Source: an uncultured Acetatifactor sp. (GTDB lineage Bacteria > Bacillota > Clostridia > Lachnospirales > Lachnospiraceae). From it: 64,000 nucleotides of DNA. The stretch spans positions 4,610 to 68,609 of the forward strand of contig CAJUTJ010000106.1 in NCBI GenBank assembly GCA_910589655.1, given 5' to 3'. Position numbers and translations under genes: made by a program. Of the stretch, positions 8,261 through 17,118 are shown piece by piece. Every line of letters starts with the position of its first letter. The stretch's first letter is position 1. The notes under the pieces were generated by a model. It was not told the DNA's origin. It made no database searches and saw only the letters and a list, made by a program, of their open reading frames with translations.

Positions 8261-9733
8261 ATGCTTTTTACAGATAAGAAAGACGGCTGGAGAAAGAGAA
8301 TACATGGCGCTGTGCTGTTCCTGATTTTTTTGGTCTGGTTTGGGAGCTGTAAGGTATATGCGGCGGAAAGAATGAACCCAAGCATCCCCTTTGTGGGAAC
8401 TATCGAAAAAGAAGACGGAAGCCTTCTCTATGTGATTGATCTGGCCGATTACGAGCCGGATATAGAATTGTGGGACTATAAGGTAGTCACCGACAGCTAC
8501 ATGGACAGACATCTGACGTTTCTGTCGGATCAAGGCAGGAATATCAGAGTGATTTTGACAATGGATGAAAAGAAGGACATTTATCTCTTTGCTTTCAAGG
8601 AGGATACGCAGCTTTTTTATCCGGTGAACAGACTTATTTCCAACGGGGCAGTCTATTATTTTATGTCCCCCAATGCCTGCCAGACACTACCCGAGGGTCT
8701 GACAGAGGAGATTCTGAATGAAAATACTATTTTTTATGCGGTCAATGGGGAGGGAGCAGGAGGGTATTACCGACGTACTTCGGACGGGGCGCTGGAGGAG
8801 TGGAGGACAGAGGCGCCGCCGGAAGTAAGGAAGCCGGAATATCATGTTCTTTTCCTGTCTGTGGGAATTTTGGCCGCTATATGCGCATCAGGGGGCATCG
8901 TCCTGTTTCTGATAAAGCATCCCGCTCAGAGGGATCCGCAAAAGGCGGGAGAAAAGCTTCGGGCTTTTATACATAGTAAAAAGCAGTATTTTTTTGTGAT
9001 TCAAGAATTGACGGCAAGGGAAATAAAACGGAAATATGCCCGAAGCCGCTTGGGAATCGTATGGAGCGTGCTGAATCCGCTGCTGTTGATGGTAGTAATG
9101 ACAATGGTATTTTCGTATATGTTCAAACGTTCCATAGAAAATTTTCCGCTGTATTATCTCACGGGCAGCCTTTTTTGGAACTTATTCAGTGAAGGGACAA
9201 ATCATGCCATGTCCGCGCTTGTGGATAATAAGGCGCTGCTGATCAAAGCAAAGCTTCCCCGGCAGACCTTTGTCTTGTCGAGAATGTATACCTCTTTGGT
9301 GAATTTAGGTTTTTCCTGTGTCCCTTATGTTTTGATGCTGTTTGTCTTTCGGATCAAACCCTCGTGGACGATGCTTCTGTTTCCCTTGGATGTGTTTCTG
9401 ACATTGGTATTTACCATGGGAGTGGGGTATCTGTTGTCTATTATGTATGTGTTTTTTGCGGACATTAAATATCTGTACGGGGTGTTTTTACGGATTTTAC
9501 TTTATCTCACTGCAGTATTTTACCCGGTATCGTCACTGCCGGAGGCTTTGCAGACAGTGGTGGGATTTAATCCGGTCTATATGTCCATCTACATTGCGAG
9601 GGAATGTATGGTGTACGGCAGGGCGCCCCATTATACGGCTTGGCTGAAACTATCCTTGGCGGCATTGATCAGTTGTGCGGCGGGGTGGATTGTATTTAAG
9701 AGGAAACAGAATGATGTGATGCAAAGAATGTAA
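8261..9733 (+). CDS. Wzm-type polysaccharide export permease with N-terminal extracytoplasmic domain
   Basis: A 490-residue membrane protein. Residues from about 230 on form an ABC-2 permease: an amphipathic RELTAREIKRKY-like start typical of Wzm/TagG proteins, then about six membrane segments. Ahead of it lies something permeases of this family (normally ~260 residues) lack: a signal-anchor (about 14-32), a roughly 165-residue hydrophilic domain predicted to be outside the membrane, and a further membrane segment (about 198-221). The role of the added domain is unknown; contact with the emerging polymer or with wall ligases is a guess. The partner ATPase gene starts 27 bases downstream. Confidence 0.85.
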   Translation: MLFTDKKDGWRKRIHGAVLFLIFLVWFGSCKVYAAERMNPSIPFVGTIEKEDGSLLYVIDLADYEPDIELWDYKVVTDSYMDRHLTFLSDQGRNIRVILTMDEKKDIYLFAFKEDTQLFYPVNRLISNGAVYYFMSPNACQTLPEGLTEEILNENTIFYAVNGEGAGGYYRRTSDGALEEWRTEAPPEVRKPEYHVLFLSVGILAAICASGGIVLFLIKHPAQRDPQKAGEKLRAFIHSKKQYFFVIQELTAREIKRKYARSRLGIVWSVLNPLLLMVVMTMVFSYMFKRSIENFPLYYLTGSLFWNLFSEGTNHAMSALVDNKALLIKAKLPRQTFVLSRMYTSLVNLGFSCVPYVLMLFVFRIKPSWTMLLFPLDVFLTLVFTMGVGYLLSIMYVFFADIKYLYGVFLRILLYLTAVFYPVSSLPEALQTVVGFNPVYMSIYIARECMVYGRAPHYTAWLKLSLAALISCAAGWIVFKRKQNDVMQRM

Positions 9734-9759
9734 ATGCGAAATACAACGGTGCAAAGAAT

Positions 9760-11160
9760 GTGGATATAGTTGGAGTTACGGTAACGGTGGGAGTCATACT
9801 TATTGGACTTCTTGGGATTCTCATGGCAGCAATTTTAATATGTGATAAGAGTATGGACAGACGAAAAGCAAAAAAGAGAAAAAGAAGATATGGGAATAAG
9901 GCTCAGGGATACGATCACGGAAGGGAATCTGCTGAATATGGAAGAAAAAGCAGAAAACCGGAAGACGGCCGGTGGCTGTATCAAGATGTGGATTCGGATT
10001 ACAATGAATATCCGGATTATGGCCGGGAGCTAAGTGCGGACGAATATTTAGACTATGATCAGGAACCGGGGGCGGACGAATATTTAGATTATGACCTGAG
10101 AGCGGAAGCGGACGAGATCTTGGAATATGTTCAGGAACCGGAAGCGGGCGAGATCTTGGAATATGTTCAGGAACCGGAAGCGGGCGAGATCTTGGAATAT
10201 GTTCAGGAACCGGAAGCGGGCGAATTCTTGGAATATGTTCAGGAACCGGAAGCGGGCGAATTTCCGGAATATGACCAAGTCCCGAATTCGGTTGAAGACC
10301 CGGAGTATGCGGAAGTCCCGAATTCGGACGAAAGCCCGGAGTATACGGAAGTCCCGAATTCGGTTGAAGGCATGGACTATGAAGGAGAGGCCGTGTTCGA
10401 TACCGCCCCAGAAGAGCCGGAAGAGCTTCCTATTATAAGAGTGGATCATGTGACAATGAAATATAAAGTAGCCACCAGCAGCACCTCCGGATTAAAGGAT
10501 TTTCTGATACAGAAAATAAAAAAGCAGATTACCACAAGGGATCTGCTGGCTCTGGACGAGGTAAGCTTTGATGTGTATAAGGGAGAGATTGTCGGCATTA
10601 TCGGAACAAACGGCTCCGGAAAGTCCACACTGCTTAAAATTGTCTCGGGAGCATTGAAACCCACCGGCGGAAAAGTGATTGTGGATCAGTCAAAGATTCA
10701 GCTGCTGACATTGGGGGCGGGATTTGATACGGAACTGTCGGCCAGAGAAAACGTGTATTTGAACGGTGCCATAATTGGGTATTCAAGAGAATTTATTGAC
10801 GAGCATTACAATGAAATTGTGGAATTTGCCGAGCTGGACGGGTTTATGGACGAGAAGGTGAAAAACTTTTCCAGCGGCATGGTCAGCAGGCTTGGCTTTG
10901 CCATTGCCACGGCGGGAGATGCGGCGGAAATATTGATTTTGGATGAGGTTTTGAGTGTGGGAGACGAATTTTTCAGGAAGAAGAGTCTGGCCAGAATCAA
11001 AGAGATGATCCACGGCGGAAGTACCGTATTAATGGTATCTCACGGTATGGGAACGATTCTCTCCAACTGCACCAAGGCGGTCTGGATCGAAAAGGGCAGG
11101 CTGCAGATGGCAGGAGACACCAAGACGGTCTGTGAAGCATACAGAAAGCAATTCGGTTAA
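9760..11160 (+). CDS. Wzt-type export ATPase with membrane anchor and repeat linker
   Basis: A 466-residue ATPase pairing with the Wzm-like permease upstream. The ABC domain runs from about residue 225: Walker A GTNGSGKST (282-290), signature FSSGM (about 370) and Walker B ILILDEV with Asp395-Glu396. It matches the Wzt/TagH group and ends without the C-terminal carbohydrate-binding domain. Its N terminus is unusual: a membrane segment (about 4-28), a basic stretch, then ten copies of a 12-residue acidic repeat (residues ~83-202). Normal Wzt proteins are soluble and begin at the ABC domain. The start is a GTG at 9760 with a weak binding site. The anchor could hold the ATPase at the membrane. 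Confidence 0.85.
   Translation: MDIVGVTVTVGVILIGLLGILMAAILICDKSMDRRKAKKRKRRYGNKAQGYDHGRESAEYGRKSRKPEDGRWLYQDVDSDYNEYPDYGRELSADEYLDYDQEPGADEYLDYDLRAEADEILEYVQEPEAGEILEYVQEPEAGEILEYVQEPEAGEFLEYVQEPEAGEFPEYDQVPNSVEDPEYAEVPNSDESPEYTEVPNSVEGMDYEGEAVFDTAPEEPEELPIIRVDHVTMKYKVATSSTSGLKDFLIQKIKKQITTRDLLALDEVSFDVYKGEIVGIIGTNGSGKSTLLKIVSGALKPTGGKVIVDQSKIQLLTLGAGFDTELSARENVYLNGAIIGYSREFIDEHYNEIVEFAELDGFMDEKVKNFSSGMVSRLGFAIATAGDAAEILILDEVLSVGDEFFRKKSLARIKEMIHGGSTVLMVSHGMGTILSNCTKAVWIEKGRLQMAGDTKTVCEAYRKQFG
10006..10365 (+). repeat. 36-bp in-frame minisatellite (10 units) in the export ATPase gene
   Basis: Ten consecutive 36-bp units encode 12-residue blocks such as EILEYVQEPEAG. Units 4-6 (10114-10221) are almost identical while outer units have diverged, consistent with central expansion. 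Confidence 0.9.
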
Positions 11161-11323
11161 AAAGAGCAAAGGCTCAGAAGTGAGGGAGCGAAGGCGGAGG
11201 CGGAAACGGTTCCGGAACGGCTCCGCATGTTTCAGGATATGGTGAAGAGAGTTAAGAGAGTTTACAGAGCGGCGGAACCGGAGCAGATACGGAAACCGGC
11301 AATTATAATAGGAGAATCTACAG

Positions 11324-12328
11324 ATGAGGGGAAGCGAAACACAGAATGTACTGCTATGCACAATCAATGACGGCGGAAATATCAGCCAGATACTGGCGAC
11401 CTATGCTTTTTATGTGACCATTCGGGGGATGGGCTGTAATCCGGTAATCTATGAGGAAGGCGGAAGGCTGGACACTAAGATTTCCGAGTATATTCGGGCC
11501 AGATGCTGCATTTCCTCGGATATGCATGTACACAGCAGCGTAGAGGAATATTTGGACACTTTTGACATAATGCTGACCGGCGGGGAACGGAAATGGGAAT
11601 GCCGAGGAGACGAGACGCTGGATACCTGCTTCTTACATTTCGGGCGGGAGGATGCCGGAAGGATTGCCTATGCGCCAAGCTTCGGAGACGGCTGCGGGCT
11701 TCCCCTAGGGCCGAAGAACACGGCGGCATTTTTGCTGAAACGATTCGATAAAATCGGAGCTGCAGACATAGGCACCTTAAGCTTACTGGACACGGAATTC
11801 GGAATCTCCGCGGATGAGGTGTGCAGTCCCATATTGCTGATTGACCGATATCCGCATTTTGATATCGGAGAAATAGAAGGCTTATTTATCTTTGCGTTTT
11901 TCGAAAAATACGACGGCCGGAAACATGCGGCTGTGGAAATGGCCGAGAAGACGATAAAGTACCGCGTGGAAGACTATTCCATGGATTCCGCCAATGCTTT
12001 CCATAAATCGGTGGACGAATATCTCAATGCGGTGGAGAAAAGTTCTTTGATTATTACGGATTCTCCCGCCGTCACACAGTTGGCAATCGTTTATGAGAAG
12101 CCTTTTATCCTGATGATTTCCCGGAAAGAGAATGTATTCCACTTTCCGCTGCTGGCGAATCTGGGGCTGGAGGAAAGAATTATTTATGCGGAAGATGACA
12201 TCCACGAGAAAAAGTATTTGTGCAGAAAACCCATTAAATACGGAGCCGTTTCCGCCAGACTGAGGGAATTGCGTCTAAGTTCCGCTCGTTGGCTTGAAGC
12301 TTGTCTGGCCGCAAAGGATCATTTGTGA
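11324..12328 (+). CDS. Polysaccharide pyruvyl transferase-like protein
   Basis: A 334-residue protein resembling the CsaB/polysaccharide pyruvyl transferase family, which adds a pyruvate ketal from PEP to a sugar. Visible matches are the N-terminal NDGGNISQ segment, TGGERKWE followed by IAYAPSFGDG (the conserved Ser-Phe-Gly element), and the C-terminal SSLIITDSP ... ILMISRKENVFHF stretch. The family is divergent here and several usual glycine residues are missing, so a different transferase activity is possible. AGGAG lies 9 bases before ATG 11324. A better-conserved copy of this fold is the first module of the protein at 17119. Confidence 0.65.
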   Translation: MRGSETQNVLLCTINDGGNISQILATYAFYVTIRGMGCNPVIYEEGGRLDTKISEYIRARCCISSDMHVHSSVEEYLDTFDIMLTGGERKWECRGDETLDTCFLHFGREDAGRIAYAPSFGDGCGLPLGPKNTAAFLLKRFDKIGAADIGTLSLLDTEFGISADEVCSPILLIDRYPHFDIGEIEGLFIFAFFEKYDGRKHAAVEMAEKTIKYRVEDYSMDSANAFHKSVDEYLNAVEKSSLIITDSPAVTQLAIVYEKPFILMISRKENVFHFPLLANLGLEERIIYAEDDIHEKKYLCRKPIKYGAVSARLRELRLSSARWLEACLAAKDHL

Positions 12329-12592
12329 TGCCGGAGGGCATTTCTCATCCGGATTTGAGTCGCGGCAGAGCTGCGGCATGGGAGTTAGTGTGAAAAAGAG
12401 CATTTCACAATCCTGATTTGAGTGCCCGCCAAAGCGGACATATGGGAGTTAGTGTGAGAAGCTCTTCTAGCCGCTCACAGCAGAGGCTGTTTCGTGGAGA
12501 AATTCTAAGTCTCACACAGGAGAATGCCTGAAAAGCGGCATTCTCCGCATTGATTTGAGTCGCGGCAGAGCTGCAGATGGGAGTTAGCGTGA
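12328..12592 (+). repeat. Three hairpin-plus-repeat modules ahead of the GlfT2-like gene
   Basis: Three copies of a 41-43 bp element lie at 12352-12393, 12415-12457 and 12552-12592. Each begins GATTTGAGT and ends ATGGGAGTTAGYGTGA. Each is preceded by a different perfect hairpin: ATGCC/GGCAT (12328-12341), TGTGAAA/TTTCACA (about 12389-12409) and GGAGAATGCC/GGCATTCTCC (12519-12546). An 8-bp inverted pair GTGTGAGA/TCTCACAC also brackets the stretch after copy 2. The last copy supplies the ribosome binding site and start region of the next gene. Copies 1 and 2 open short frames starting MGVSV. Confidence 0.8.
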
Positions 12593-14433
12593 TGGATAAA
12601 TTGATGAAATTACAGAATATTCTATTTCCGAAGGAGGATTTGACAGAGCATTGGTGGCTGTTTTACAGGGGAGACAAGCTTTCCCATGAGACTATGGAAT
12701 CGGCATATTCCCTGAGAAAAAACGAACATTCGGAATTTTTTACATATTTTAATGCTTTTTCGCTGGAAAAATGGAAGAAATATACGCAAATCAGAAATGC
12801 ATACCTGCGGCTGTCCATAAAAGGAAAGGTGGGCATTCAGCTGTTTGGGCACTATATGGCAAATAATATTGTCAATAAAGAAATTATCTCGGAAAACTAT
12901 TTTGAAGCGGACGGCAGAGAGACCGTTATGATTCCGATTCCCATGAATGTGAAGAGCCAAGTGGTTTCTTTTCAGCTCTTTGCCTTTGACGACCTGTACG
13001 TATACGAGGGCAGTTACATAGCGGATGTGGAAACCGGACTGCTGAACGAGGTGGATATTTCTCTTGTGACGGTTACTTTCCGGAAGGAAGATTTTATTAC
13101 CAGAAATCTGACTCTTCTGGAAAACGAAATCATTTATACGGACGAAGAGGTGGCAGACCATATTTTTGTCAAAGTGATTGACAACGGCAGAACCTTGAAC
13201 GCGGAGGACTGGAACAGCAACCACATCCGTATTTACCCCAATCCCAACACAGGCGGCTCCGGAGGCTACACAAGGGGGATGATAGAGACTCTCCGGGATG
13301 AGAATTTCCATGCCACCCATGCGCTGCTGATGGATGATGACGTGAAAATCCTTCCGGAGAGTATTATCAGAACCTTTCACCTGCTGCGCTGTCTGAAACC
13401 GGAGTACAAAGACCATTTCGTCAGCGGCGCCATGCTCTATTACGAGAGGATGCATATTCAGCATGAGGATGTGGGCTTTGTCAGCAAGGAGGGCACATTC
13501 GGGGCGAGGAAGCCGGTCATGGAGATGCATTTGGCCGATTCCGTCGTGCGGAACGAGAAAATTTACGAAGATCAGCCCAATAATTATGCAGGCTGGTGGT
13601 ACTGCTGCATCCCCCGTACAAAGCTGAGCTTGGACAGGCTGGCGCTTCCCCTTTTCATCCGGGGAGATGACGTGGAGTTTTCCATTGCCAATCAAGCCAA
13701 GTTCCTGACCATGAACGGCATTTGTATCTGGCACATGGGCTTTGCGGTGAAGTTTAACATGCCCATGGAATTCTATCAGGTGCATAGAAACAGTCTGATT
13801 ATTCAGGCGGCCAGCGGCGTGACGCCGGAGGTGGATTATGCCGCAAGAATTTCGGACCGCTTTTTCGTTGAGCTGAACCGATTTAATTATACCGGATGCG
13901 ATATGCTTCTTGACGCCATAGAGGATTATCTGAAAGGGCCGGAGTTTCTGACCAGCCCTGTGGGCGAGGAGCTGATGAAGAAACAGGCTTCGCGCGTAAG
14001 AAAATTATCCGATGTGAGGCAGATCGCCCCGGAGATTAAAATCAAATATCACAAAATCTATAAGCGGGACGGAAAGCTCAAGGGCTTCAAAAGGTTGTGG
14101 TATCGGATAACGTATAACGGCCATCTCCTTCCCACTTTTCTGTTAAAGGATAAGCCTGCCGTCATTGCATATGATTGGTTTGACGCGCCGGAGAAGCAAT
14201 ATATGAGGGAGGCTGTTCTGGCCGTCAATCCCTATGATGAGACGGGAATCCTCCGGTATCGGTCGAGAAAGGAATTCCTGAGACTGATCAGGAGGCACGG
14301 GTCGCTGATGCGGCAGTACAGGAGAAATAAGGACAGCGTAAAGAAACGATACGAGGATGCAAAACAGAAACTCACCGGATTGGAATTTTGGCAGGAATAT
14401 CTAGGGCTGCCGGAAACGGAAAACAGGGGGTAA
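12592..14433 (+). CDS. GlfT2-like polymerising galactofuranosyltransferase
   Basis: A 613-residue enzyme predicted to add galactofuranose from UDP-Galf to a growing galactan. It has an N-terminal beta-rich domain (to about residue 150) and a GT-A domain with NTGGSGGYTRG, the metal-binding triad Asp248-Asp249-Asp250 (MDDDV), Trp335-Trp336, Asp359-Asp360 in RGDDVEF and His381 in WHMGF. The order and a constant offset of about 12 match the catalytic residues I recall for mycobacterial GlfT2 (637 residues), including its general-base Asp. ATG 12592 has GGGAG 8 bases upstream; the in-frame ATG 12577 has none. UDP-Galf would come from the mutase at 28709. Confidence 0.85.
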   Translation: MDKLMKLQNILFPKEDLTEHWWLFYRGDKLSHETMESAYSLRKNEHSEFFTYFNAFSLEKWKKYTQIRNAYLRLSIKGKVGIQLFGHYMANNIVNKEIISENYFEADGRETVMIPIPMNVKSQVVSFQLFAFDDLYVYEGSYIADVETGLLNEVDISLVTVTFRKEDFITRNLTLLENEIIYTDEEVADHIFVKVIDNGRTLNAEDWNSNHIRIYPNPNTGGSGGYTRGMIETLRDENFHATHALLMDDDVKILPESIIRTFHLLRCLKPEYKDHFVSGAMLYYERMHIQHEDVGFVSKEGTFGARKPVMEMHLADSVVRNEKIYEDQPNNYAGWWYCCIPRTKLSLDRLALPLFIRGDDVEFSIANQAKFLTMNGICIWHMGFAVKFNMPMEFYQVHRNSLIIQAASGVTPEVDYAARISDRFFVELNRFNYTGCDMLLDAIEDYLKGPEFLTSPVGEELMKKQASRVRKLSDVRQIAPEIKIKYHKIYKRDGKLKGFKRLWYRITYNGHLLPTFLLKDKPAVIAYDWFDAPEKQYMREAVLAVNPYDETGILRYRSRKEFLRLIRRHGSLMRQYRRNKDSVKKRYEDAKQKLTGLEFWQEYLGLPETENRG

Positions 14434-14438
14434 AGTAT

Positions 14439-16076
14439 ATGGAATTACAACAAGAAGTCAGTCAGGACTTTGCAAGGTGCAAAATGCTGGTAACATTACT
14501 CCGCGATTACGGAATCAAACATGTGGTTTTGTCTGCAGGGAGCAGAAACCTGAATTTAGTAAGATTATTTGAAGCCAACCGCTGTTTCAGAACCTACAGC
14601 GTAATTGATGAAAGAAGTGCGGGCTTTTACGCATTGGGGATAGCGTTAAAACTGCGGAAGCCCGTGGCTATATGCTGTACATCGGGCACCGCCGCGTCCA
14701 ACTACTTGTCTCCGGTCACGGAAGCTTTTTACCAGCAGGTGCCGCTGGTGGTAATCACGGCGGATCGATATCCCTGTCTGCTGGGACAGAATGAGGATCA
14801 GACCATTCCGCAGGTAAATATGTTCGAAAAGGTTTGTAAGAGGAGCGTTACCTTACCTGTCAATTCAGGGCATCTGGGAGACTGGGAAGCCCGACGGCTG
14901 ATTTGTGACGCATTGCTGGAAATGAGTCATCACGGCAAGGGACCGGTTCACATTAACGTGCCCATAGCCAGCATCGAACGGGAAAAGCCGAATCCGGAGG
15001 TTCTAAAGCTTGACCGGTATTTCCGGAAGATCGAGCGCATCACCCTGTCCGATTCCAAAGAGATATGGGATTCTAAAGTCAAACGCCTTTCCGGTATGAA
15101 AAGGATCATGATTCTTTACGGGCAGGATCATCCTCTTGCACAAGAGGAGCAGGAATCCGTGGAAGCCTTTGCGAGGAAGTTCCACTGTGTCATCATTACG
15201 GATCATTTATCCAATTTCCGTTGTGACCGTTCCGTGCTGTCGCTGTCTGTCTTGCGGGGGATGGATCAAGACACTTTTGACCGGGATCTGGCGCCGGATG
15301 TGGTTATCACTGTCGGCGGCAGGAGAATGTTAAATGATCCTTCGCTTCCGAAGCTGAGGGCGCAGAAGCGCGCCATGGGCCACTGGCGTATTTCCGAGGA
15401 CGGGGAAATCCGGGATACCTACCGGAAAATGTCCCGGGTCTTTGAATGCTCCGCCAAGTATTTTTTTGATTATTTTACGAAGAGCGATATACTCTGCGAT
15501 AACGATGACGATTATCTGCAGCATTGGAAGGAAGCCGAGAAGCAGTATGTTACACCGGAGACGGATCACTATTCCCAGCTGTATGTGGTAGAGCAGACGG
15601 TGAAAAATCTGCCCGACAATTCCTGTGTCCACTATGGCATAGGCAATACCATTATGTTTGCAAACCGGTTTCCCGCCAATCCCACGGTGGAGGTCTTCTG
15701 CAATATGGGGACAAACGGTATTGACGGCTCCGCTTCCACTTTTATGGGACATGCTGTGGTCAGCAATCATTTATGCTTTCTGATCTTAAGCGATTTAAGC
15801 TTTTTCTATGATATGAATTCGGTGTGGAGTAAGCCTATGCGGGGGAACATCCGGATTATGATGTGTAATAATTCGGGGACGGATTTGTTGAGACATTTGG
15901 CGTCGCCTTCCATTACACATATCCATAAAGCGGCAGCAAGTGACTGGGTGAAATCTTTAGGATTTACGTACCTTAGTTCTGCTAATAAAGAAGAATTTGA
16001 CCGGAATCTGGAGCGTTTCCTGTCGGAGGAAGATACACCTATGTTTTTTGAAGCGTTTACCGGGACAAGCAGATAG
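14439..16076 (+). CDS. MenD-like thiamine-diphosphate enzyme
   Basis: A 545-residue ThDP enzyme resembling SEPHCHC synthase (MenD). It has a SAGSRNLNL segment in place of the MenD SPGSRS motif, the catalytic-type glutamate in IDERSAG, TSGTAASN, and a cofactor-binding NMGTNGIDGSAST motif near residue 425. No other menaquinone gene is present. The gene sits tightly between the GlfT2-like gene and an MDR oxidoreductase, so a carboligation in making an unusual sugar or substituent is more likely than quinone synthesis; that is inference. ATG 14439 follows a GGGGGT site; an in-frame ATG-less extension into the previous gene is ignored. Confidence 0.75.
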   Translation: MELQQEVSQDFARCKMLVTLLRDYGIKHVVLSAGSRNLNLVRLFEANRCFRTYSVIDERSAGFYALGIALKLRKPVAICCTSGTAASNYLSPVTEAFYQQVPLVVITADRYPCLLGQNEDQTIPQVNMFEKVCKRSVTLPVNSGHLGDWEARRLICDALLEMSHHGKGPVHINVPIASIEREKPNPEVLKLDRYFRKIERITLSDSKEIWDSKVKRLSGMKRIMILYGQDHPLAQEEQESVEAFARKFHCVIITDHLSNFRCDRSVLSLSVLRGMDQDTFDRDLAPDVVITVGGRRMLNDPSLPKLRAQKRAMGHWRISEDGEIRDTYRKMSRVFECSAKYFFDYFTKSDILCDNDDDYLQHWKEAEKQYVTPETDHYSQLYVVEQTVKNLPDNSCVHYGIGNTIMFANRFPANPTVEVFCNMGTNGIDGSASTFMGHAVVSNHLCFLILSDLSFFYDMNSVWSKPMRGNIRIMMCNNSGTDLLRHLASPSITHIHKAAASDWVKSLGFTYLSSANKEEFDRNLERFLSEEDTPMFFEAFTGTSR

Positions 16077-16087
16077 CGGGAGGGGAT

Positions 16088-17104
16088 ATGGACGGATATA
16101 GAGTATGGTTTGCTGAAAAGGGGAAAGCAGTATTACAGCCGTTTTCGGTGAGGGAGCCGAAATCCGATGAAGTGCAGGTGAAAGTGGATTTTACGCTGAT
16201 CTCCGCGGGGACGGAAAAGGCGTATTTGTCAGGCGCAAACAATACGGCACATAAGTTTCCTACCTGTCCGGGCTACTCCGGAGTGGGTACGGTTGTGAAA
16301 ACCGGAGACAATGTAAAAGGGCTGGAAGCAGGCAGCAGAGTTTTTGTGGCATGGGGGGGGCATGGGAGCTATAACATTGTCCATAAAAAGAATTGCTTTT
16401 TAATACCTGACTCGGTATCCTCCGAAGAAGCAGTGTTTACACGGCTTGCCGGATTCCCTCTTCTGGCGCTGCGGCGGTCCGGAATAGAGATGGGGGAATC
16501 CGTGGTTGTGGTGGGGCTGGGGATGCTGGGGTTATTTGCCGTGCAGCTGGCAAGTTTGTACGCGGTTCCTCTGATTGCGGTGGGAAACCGGGAGATCCGG
16601 AGACAGAAGGCGCTGGATTTCGGGGCGGACTATTGCTTTGCGCCGGATACTCCTGATTTGACCCAAAAGATCCAAGACATATGTGAAGAGAAAAACGGTA
16701 TACGCGGAGGGAATGTCATTATCGAAACATCGGGACAGATTGACGCCCTGAACAGCTGCTTAACCTATACCGCCAAATACGGGAGGGTCATGCTGAACGG
16801 TTGTAACCGGGTGACGGACCAGCCCATAGATTTGTACCGGTACATTCATTTGAAGGGTGTGGAGTTAATCGGCGCCCATGACGGAACCAGACTTCCCTAT
16901 AACTCCGCGCCGAGACGCTGGACTGCCAGACGGGATTATATTACGGTATTACGGTTTATGGAAAGCGGCCGCCTGAATGCAAGGGATATGCTTAACGAAA
17001 TTGTCAGCCCAAGGGAAATCCCGGACGTATATAACAGGCTGCTGTACGATAAAGAGTTTCCTCTGGGGGTGATTTTTGACTGGAGGGAATTCCACCAAGG
17101 CTGA
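16088..17104 (+). CDS. MDR-family (zinc alcohol dehydrogenase-like) oxidoreductase
   Basis: A 338-residue medium-chain dehydrogenase. The N-terminal GroES-like domain has SAGTEKAYLSG and CPGYSGVG, and the Rossmann domain has VVGLGMLG (about residue 142). The usual first catalytic-zinc Cys position appears to be Ser in the SAGTE motif, so zinc-dependent alcohol oxidation is doubtful. The start is 11 bases after the MenD-like gene and the next gene follows after 14 bases. An uninterrupted run of eight G (16353-16360) lies in the coding sequence and could cause slipped-strand frameshifting. It probably reduces or isomerises an intermediate made by the MenD-like enzyme; substrate unknown. Confidence 0.75.
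   Translation: MDGYRVWFAEKGKAVLQPFSVREPKSDEVQVKVDFTLISAGTEKAYLSGANNTAHKFPTCPGYSGVGTVVKTGDNVKGLEAGSRVFVAWGGHGSYNIVHKKNCFLIPDSVSSEEAVFTRLAGFPLLALRRSGIEMGESVVVVGLGMLGLFAVQLASLYAVPLIAVGNREIRRQKALDFGADYCFAPDTPDLTQKIQDICEEKNGIRGGNVIIETSGQIDALNSCLTYTAKYGRVMLNGCNRVTDQPIDLYRYIHLKGVELIGAHDGTRLPYNSAPRRWTARRDYITVLRFMESGRLNARDMLNEIVSPREIPDVYNRLLYDKEFPLGVIFDWREFHQG
16353..16360 (+). repeat. G8 tract inside the MDR gene
   Basis: Eight consecutive G encode Trp-Gly-Gly in frame. A gain or loss of one base would truncate the protein. Confidence 0.7.
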
Positions 17105-17118
17105 TAAGGAGAAATCGG

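Noticed and set aside
14439..16076. Evidence for menaquinone synthesis
   Set aside because: Only one MenD-like gene is present, with altered motif residues and polysaccharide neighbours; no other men gene was found.
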